A stretch of 9,213 nt of DNA. Origin: SZUA-76 sp945787585. GTDB taxonomy: Bacteria; Pseudomonadota; Gammaproteobacteria; SZUA-140. The position numbers and the translations under genes are program-made. Each line of letters begins with the position of its first letter. The first letter of the stretch is position 1. Below are positions 6,399 through 9,213 of this stretch, piece after piece. Below the pieces are notes generated by a model, which was not told where the DNA came from, searched no databases, and was given only the letters and a program-made list of their open reading frames with translations. Location: assembly GCA_947258425.1 (NCBI GenBank), contig CAMYIG010000112.1, positions 1-9,213 of the forward strand, in the 5' to 3' direction.

Positions 6399-6656
6399 AT
6401 GAGTAAATATGTTGTTGCCGCTTTCTATAAATTCGCGAGCCTACCGGATTACAAAGCAAAGCAGTCACCGTTACAAAGCTTCTGCACGAAGCAGGGCATT
6501 AAGGGGACTATCCTGCTGGCAGAGGAGGGTGTAAACGGCACCATCGCGGGCCCTCGTGCTGCAGTGGATGCGGTGTTGGCAGAGCTGCGTTCGGACGCAC
6601 GATTATCCGCGCTGGCGCACAAAGAGTCTTACGAAACTATGCGGGGTCGCACCTAA
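6399..6656 (+). pseudogene. Truncated 5' copy of trhO (N-terminal domain only)
   Basis: Residues 1-78 match the N-terminus of the intact TrhO at 7454-8362 with 65 of 78 identical and no gaps. After HKESY the similarity stops abruptly and a 7-residue unrelated tail (ETMRGRT) leads to a stop. The fragment covers most of the acylphosphatase-like N-terminal domain (FYKFA, GIKGTILLAEEGVNGTIAG), but lacks its final strand, the whole rhodanese domain with the catalytic Cys, and the C-terminal cysteine cluster. It therefore cannot be a working hydroxylase. At DNA level I count 51 differences in 234 bases; 27 of 40 changed codons are synonymous. That pattern indicates most divergence arose while the sequence was under protein-level selection, so the truncation is late or the copy is an acquired allele. 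A stand-alone 85-residue product could still be made, because frame, ribosome site and promoter are intact. Confidence 0.85.
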
Positions 6657-6800
6657 ACAACTACTTGTATCGCCTAAATAAAGCACCAAAATAAAGCCGA
6701 AAAACAGCCTAAATCAACCCATTTCTATAGCGAGACGAGTCTGGCCGCAGGAAAAAATCCGAGTAAAAACCGAGATCAGACTCATAACAGGAACTGAGCC

Positions 6801-7301
6801 ATGGAGCCATCCAGCGTTATTCCCAGATTTATCTGTGATGAGATGCTACACGGCCTTGGCCGCTGGTTACGGGCTGCGGGGTACGATACGGTTGTCGCAA
6901 CACCCGGCGCAATGGATCGCTCACTGATTGAACTGGCACTCAAAGAAGAGCGCACACTGATCACACGTGATCGTAAAATGATAGAGATACGCAATGCTGA
7001 TCGTGTGGTGCTGTTGCTGCTCACCAACGGGCTTGATGACTGCATAAAAGAACTGACTGAAAAATTGCAACTCGACTGGCTGCATAAACCCTTCAGCCGC
7101 TGCATGCGGTGCAACACGCCGTTACAGCGCGCTGAGCCGGCGCTACGTAACCGCGTGCCCGCCGACATTCTGGAAGATAACGATGCGCTCCTCTATTGCC
7201 CAGACTGCGACAAGGTCTATTGGTGGGGGAGTCATGTGGATCGGATGCAGCGGAAGCTGGAGGGATTTAATGGTGATGGGGGTTTGCCCGCTGTGCAGTA
7301 A
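6801..7301 (+). CDS. Mut7-C (DUF82) family RNase-like protein with zinc ribbon
   Basis: The 166-residue protein matches the Mut7-C RNase domain family, a PIN-like fold found alone in bacteria and archaea and fused to the exonuclease Mut-7 in animals. The N-terminal part shows RFICDEMLHGLGRWLRAAGYDT (9-30) with the conserved D13, and RTLITRDRKM (51-60) with D57. Both are acidic positions expected at the metal site. The C-terminal part is a zinc ribbon with CMRC (101-104) and CPDC (133-136), followed by the family hallmark KVYWWGSHVDRMQ (138-150). Length is normal for the family. AGGA at 6789-6792, 8 bases before the ATG, supports the start. Ribonuclease activity is predicted from the fold, and the natural substrate is unknown. 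The gene lies between the broken and intact trhO copies on the same strand, so it was trapped in, or brought in with, the duplication. Confidence 0.9.
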   Translation: MEPSSVIPRFICDEMLHGLGRWLRAAGYDTVVATPGAMDRSLIELALKEERTLITRDRKMIEIRNADRVVLLLLTNGLDDCIKELTEKLQLDWLHKPFSRCMRCNTPLQRAEPALRNRVPADILEDNDALLYCPDCDKVYWWGSHVDRMQRKLEGFNGDGGLPAVQ

Positions 7302-7387
7302 TATTGCGCTGTCACTCTGGTCCCCGCGCCGATTTCTAGCATGTTTCCGCCGAAAAAGGGTGAATTCAGCGGGCACGCATGACGCCG

Positions 7388-7453
7388 CAGCAAAAAGGAT
7401 CACAACCCCGTATAATAAGCCCCGCTGTAAACAGTCACACAAAAGGGTCAGAG
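7388..7453 (+). promoter_or_regulatory. Promoter/leader of intact trhO
   Basis: TATAAT at 7411-7416 is a consensus -10 box. The inverted repeat CTGT-AA-ACAG (7425-7434) lies 8 bases further on, near the expected start of transcription. AAAAGGG (7441-7447) is the ribosome site 6 bases before the ATG. All three elements are preserved at the same distances in the duplicate at 6333-6398, which supports their being functional. No good -35 box is seen. Confidence 0.6.
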
Positions 7454-8362
7454 ATGAGTAAATATGTTGTAGCCGCTTTCTACAAATTCGCCAGGCTACC
7501 GGATTACAAACAAAAACAGCCACAACTACAAAGTTACTGCCTGGAACAGGGTATCAAGGGGACGATCCTTCTGGCAGAGGAGGGCGTTAACGGTACCATC
7601 GCGGGTACCCGCGCAGCCATTGATGCGGTATTGGCACTGTTACGCTCAGACCCGCGTTTGTCAGATCTGGAACACAAAGAATCCTATACCGATACCCTGC
7701 CGTTTTACCGCATGAAGGTAAAATTGAAAAAAGAGATCGTCACCCTCGGCGTCGCTGGCATTGACCCCAACCAGCAGGTTGGTACCTATGTGGCGCCCGA
7801 GGCGTGGAATAACCTGATTGCAGACCCTGAGGTCACGGTGGTGGATACCCGCAATCGTTATGAGTTTGAGATCGGTACCTTCAATGGCGCACAGAATCCC
7901 AATACAGATGCTTTCGTCGAGTTTCCGGAGTATGTCGAAAAAAATCTGGATAAAAACAGGCACCGCAAGGTCGCGATGTTCTGCACCGGCGGCATCCGCT
8001 GCGAAAAGGCCAGCGCCTATATGCTCGCGCAAGGCTTTGAAGAGGTCTACCATCTTGAGGGCGGAATCCTGAAATATCTGGAGACCATCCCGGCAGAAGA
8101 GAGCGAGTGGCAAGGTGAGTGTTTTGTCTTTGATCAACGCGTCGCGGTTGATCATGACCTTGAAGGCGGTTCCTACCAGACCTGCTATGGCTGTCGTCAC
8201 CCTTTATCAGAAACCGACGTGGCCTCACCAAAATACGAAGAAGGTATTTGCTGCCCCTATTGCGTTGATGAGTTGACTGAGGAAAAGCGTGCGCCGCTGG
8301 CTGAACGTCAGCGTCAGGTGGAGTTGGCGCAAAAGCGTAACACGCGTCACATTGGTGGATAA
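7454..8362 (+). CDS. trhO: tRNA uridine(34) hydroxylase (rhodanese-like, TrhO/YceA)
   Basis: TrhO performs oxygen-dependent hydroxylation of wobble uridine 34 to 5-hydroxyuridine in tRNA, the step before CmoA/CmoB modification. The 302-residue protein has the N-terminal acylphosphatase-like UPF0176 domain (about 1-95; GIKGTILLAEEGVNGTIAG at 34-52). A rhodanese domain follows (about 115-220) with VVDTRNRYEFEIGTF and the active loop C177-TGGIR-C183. A C-terminal cysteine cluster (CYGC at 244-247, then CCPYC) comes next, and the tail is basic. An upstream ATG at 7379 would add 25 residues. I reject it because the chosen ATG has AAGGG at proper spacing, matches the family start (MSKYVVAAFYKF), and is shared by the truncated duplicate. 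The gene is intact, with a 47-base gap to the next gene. It is slightly shorter than the roughly 350-residue E. coli YceA. Confidence 0.95.
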   Translation: MSKYVVAAFYKFARLPDYKQKQPQLQSYCLEQGIKGTILLAEEGVNGTIAGTRAAIDAVLALLRSDPRLSDLEHKESYTDTLPFYRMKVKLKKEIVTLGVAGIDPNQQVGTYVAPEAWNNLIADPEVTVVDTRNRYEFEIGTFNGAQNPNTDAFVEFPEYVEKNLDKNRHRKVAMFCTGGIRCEKASAYMLAQGFEEVYHLEGGILKYLETIPAEESEWQGECFVFDQRVAVDHDLEGGSYQTCYGCRHPLSETDVASPKYEEGICCPYCVDELTEEKRAPLAERQRQVELAQKRNTRHIGG

Positions 8363-8409
8363 CCTCGGTGCATGTGGGATAACGTTTAACACGAAAGGCG
8401 AGGTTAACG

Positions 8410-8964
8410 ATGGCGAAACAGTTCGATTCAATTGATGTAAAGTTAACCACGTTTATCCAGCAGCAGAAGCTGTTTTTTGTGGCGACCGCCGGTGCTGAAG
8501 GACGCGTTAACCTCTCCCCCAAAGGGATGGATTCATTCAGAGTGCTGTCGCCCAATAAAGTGATCTGGCTCAATCTCACTGGCAGTGGTAACGAAACCGC
8601 GGCGCATCTCTATGAAAATGGGCGCATCACCTTAATGTTTTGTGCCTTTGATGGCCCGCCCAATATTCTGCGTCTGTACGGTAAAGGCTCGGTGATACAC
8701 CCGCGTGATGTTGTCGCCTGGAACGCGCATATCGATCAATTCCCCGAGAATAGCGGGGCACGCCAGATTATCGAAGTCGAGATCGAGAGGGTGCAGACCT
8801 CGTGCGGCTATGCCGTACCGTTTTATGATTATCAGGGAGAGCGCGACACGCTAGCTCGTTGGGCAGATAAAAAAGGGGAGTCGGGTGTCAAGCAGTATTG
8901 GGAGGAGAAAAACCAGTTTAGCATCGATGGTAAGCCGACCCATATTCTGGATGACCCGCTTTAA
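8410..8964 (+). CDS. Pyridoxamine 5'-phosphate oxidase family flavoprotein
   Basis: The 184-residue protein fits the PNPOx-like split-barrel family, small FMN- or F420-type flavin-binding proteins of the cytoplasm. It shows the FFVATAGAEGRVNLSPKG strand-turn (22-39), the VIWLNLTGSGNETAAHL segment typical of the flavin-phosphate region, and RITLMFCAFDGPPNILRLYGKG, the next conserved barrel strands. The tail (QYWEEKNQFSIDGKPTHI) is characteristic of a subgroup of uncharacterised members. It is unlikely to be true PdxH, because the length and C-terminal motifs differ. The specific substrate is unknown. AAAGGCGAGG at 8394-8403, 6 bases before the ATG, is a strong ribosome site. The gene follows trhO by 47 bases with no terminator between them, so read-through transcription from trhO is possible. 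It ends 18 bases from the convergent nuclease gene. Confidence 0.88.
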   Translation: MAKQFDSIDVKLTTFIQQQKLFFVATAGAEGRVNLSPKGMDSFRVLSPNKVIWLNLTGSGNETAAHLYENGRITLMFCAFDGPPNILRLYGKGSVIHPRDVVAWNAHIDQFPENSGARQIIEVEIERVQTSCGYAVPFYDYQGERDTLARWADKKGESGVKQYWEEKNQFSIDGKPTHILDDPL

Positions 8965-8982
8965 ATATACTGTGCCTGTGGG

Positions 8983-9213
8983 CTAAAGCTCATGGCAGAC
9001 GGCATTGCGAGTAAAAATGAGCAGCTGTTTTACTTTCCTGTCAGGCCATATCTGTTCGACACCGCGCCGATAGAGTGACATCTGCCCCTGGTACTGTTCC
9101 GCATTCACGGCTATATTTTTTTGATCGACATGACGATGGGTCTTGTAGTCGATGATGGTAATCGCATCATCCGTGATCACTACTCGGTCGATGATGCCGG
9201 CGACGCTCTGTTG
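8983..9213 (-). CDS. RecB/AddA-family nuclease, C-terminal end (5' part outside window)
   Basis: Only the last 76 residues are inside the window, and the frame is open to the right edge. They hold the core of the RecB-type PD-(D/E)XK nuclease: GIIDRV (6-11) with the motif II Asp, IIDYKTH (20-26) with the D-x-K motif III, and QYQGQMSLY (40-48), the QxxxY-like motif IV. This combination is typical of the C-terminal nuclease of AddA or of RecB-like UvrD-family helicase-nucleases, which process double-strand DNA ends for recombination. AddA is the likelier reading, given that the protein ends about 50 residues after the D-x-K motif, but the helicase part is not visible, so a stand-alone RecB-like exonuclease remains possible. 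The gene converges on the flavoprotein gene with an 18-base gap and no visible terminator hairpin. Confidence 0.85.
   Translation of the reverse strand, partial: QQSVAGIIDRVVITDDAITIIDYKTHRHVDQKNIAVNAEQYQGQMSLYRRGVEQIWPDRKVKQLLIFTRNAVCHEL

Noticed and set aside
6657..6800. Possible remains of the missing trhO 3' part after the truncated copy
   Set aside because: I could not find the rhodanese loop or the cysteine cluster in any frame. Only A-rich sequence with three CCTAAA repeats is present, and it does not form an integron attC site.
7379..7453. N-terminal extension of trhO by 25 residues from an upstream ATG
   Set aside because: The extension overlaps the conserved promoter and ribosome site, is not similar to the family, and the internal ATG is shared with the duplicate copy.
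7881..8579. 232-residue minus-strand open frame across trhO and the flavoprotein gene
   Set aside because: It spans two well-identified plus-strand genes and has no recognisable motif.
1..9213. tRNA, rRNA, CRISPR array or complete mobile element
   Set aside because: No cloverleaf, conserved rRNA segment, regularly spaced repeat or transposase frame was seen on either strand.

Overview
The window looks like chromosomal DNA of a free-living gammaproteobacterium. The PNPase sequence is gammaproteobacterial in character. The intergenic gaps hold palindromic repeats of kinds common in that class. TrhO, a Mut7-C protein and a RecB/AddA-type nuclease also fit. I cannot name a genus. No rRNA, tRNA, CRISPR array, complete insertion sequence or phage gene is visible.

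Layout. (1) 2-1078 (+): the C-terminal half of polynucleotide phosphorylase (pnp), closed by a strong intrinsic terminator at 1102-1127. (2) 1268-1366: a large GC-rich inverted repeat between convergent genes. (3) 3839-1411 (-): two genes overlapping by one base, an AMP-phosphorylase-type (DeoA type 2) nucleoside/nucleotide phosphorylase followed by a short PRPP synthetase of archaeal, class III-like appearance. Together they suggest a ribose-phosphate/nucleotide salvage module. (4) 4060-5069 (+): an unrecognised lipoprotein and an unrecognised 98-residue helical protein, probably co-transcribed. (5) 5977-5294 (-): a solitary HNH/treble-clef protein, flanked on both sides by degenerate interspersed repeats. 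(6) 6333-8362 (+): a partial duplication. A 5' fragment of trhO with its promoter region is followed by a Mut7-C (DUF82) RNase-like gene and then by the intact trhO with a matching promoter region. (7) 8410-8964 (+): a pyridoxamine-phosphate-oxidase-fold flavoprotein. (8) 9213-8983 (-): the C-terminal end of a RecB/AddA-family nuclease that runs off the window.

How the genes relate. RNA metabolism recurs: PNPase degrades RNA, TrhO modifies tRNA wobble uridine, and the Mut7-C protein is a predicted PIN-fold RNase. Apart from the phosphorylase/PRPP synthetase pair and the lipoprotein/small-protein pair, the genes look like independent units. The two observations most worth following are the broken trhO duplicate, whose upstream DNA matches the intact copy better than its coding part does, and the phosphorylase-PRPP synthetase operon.
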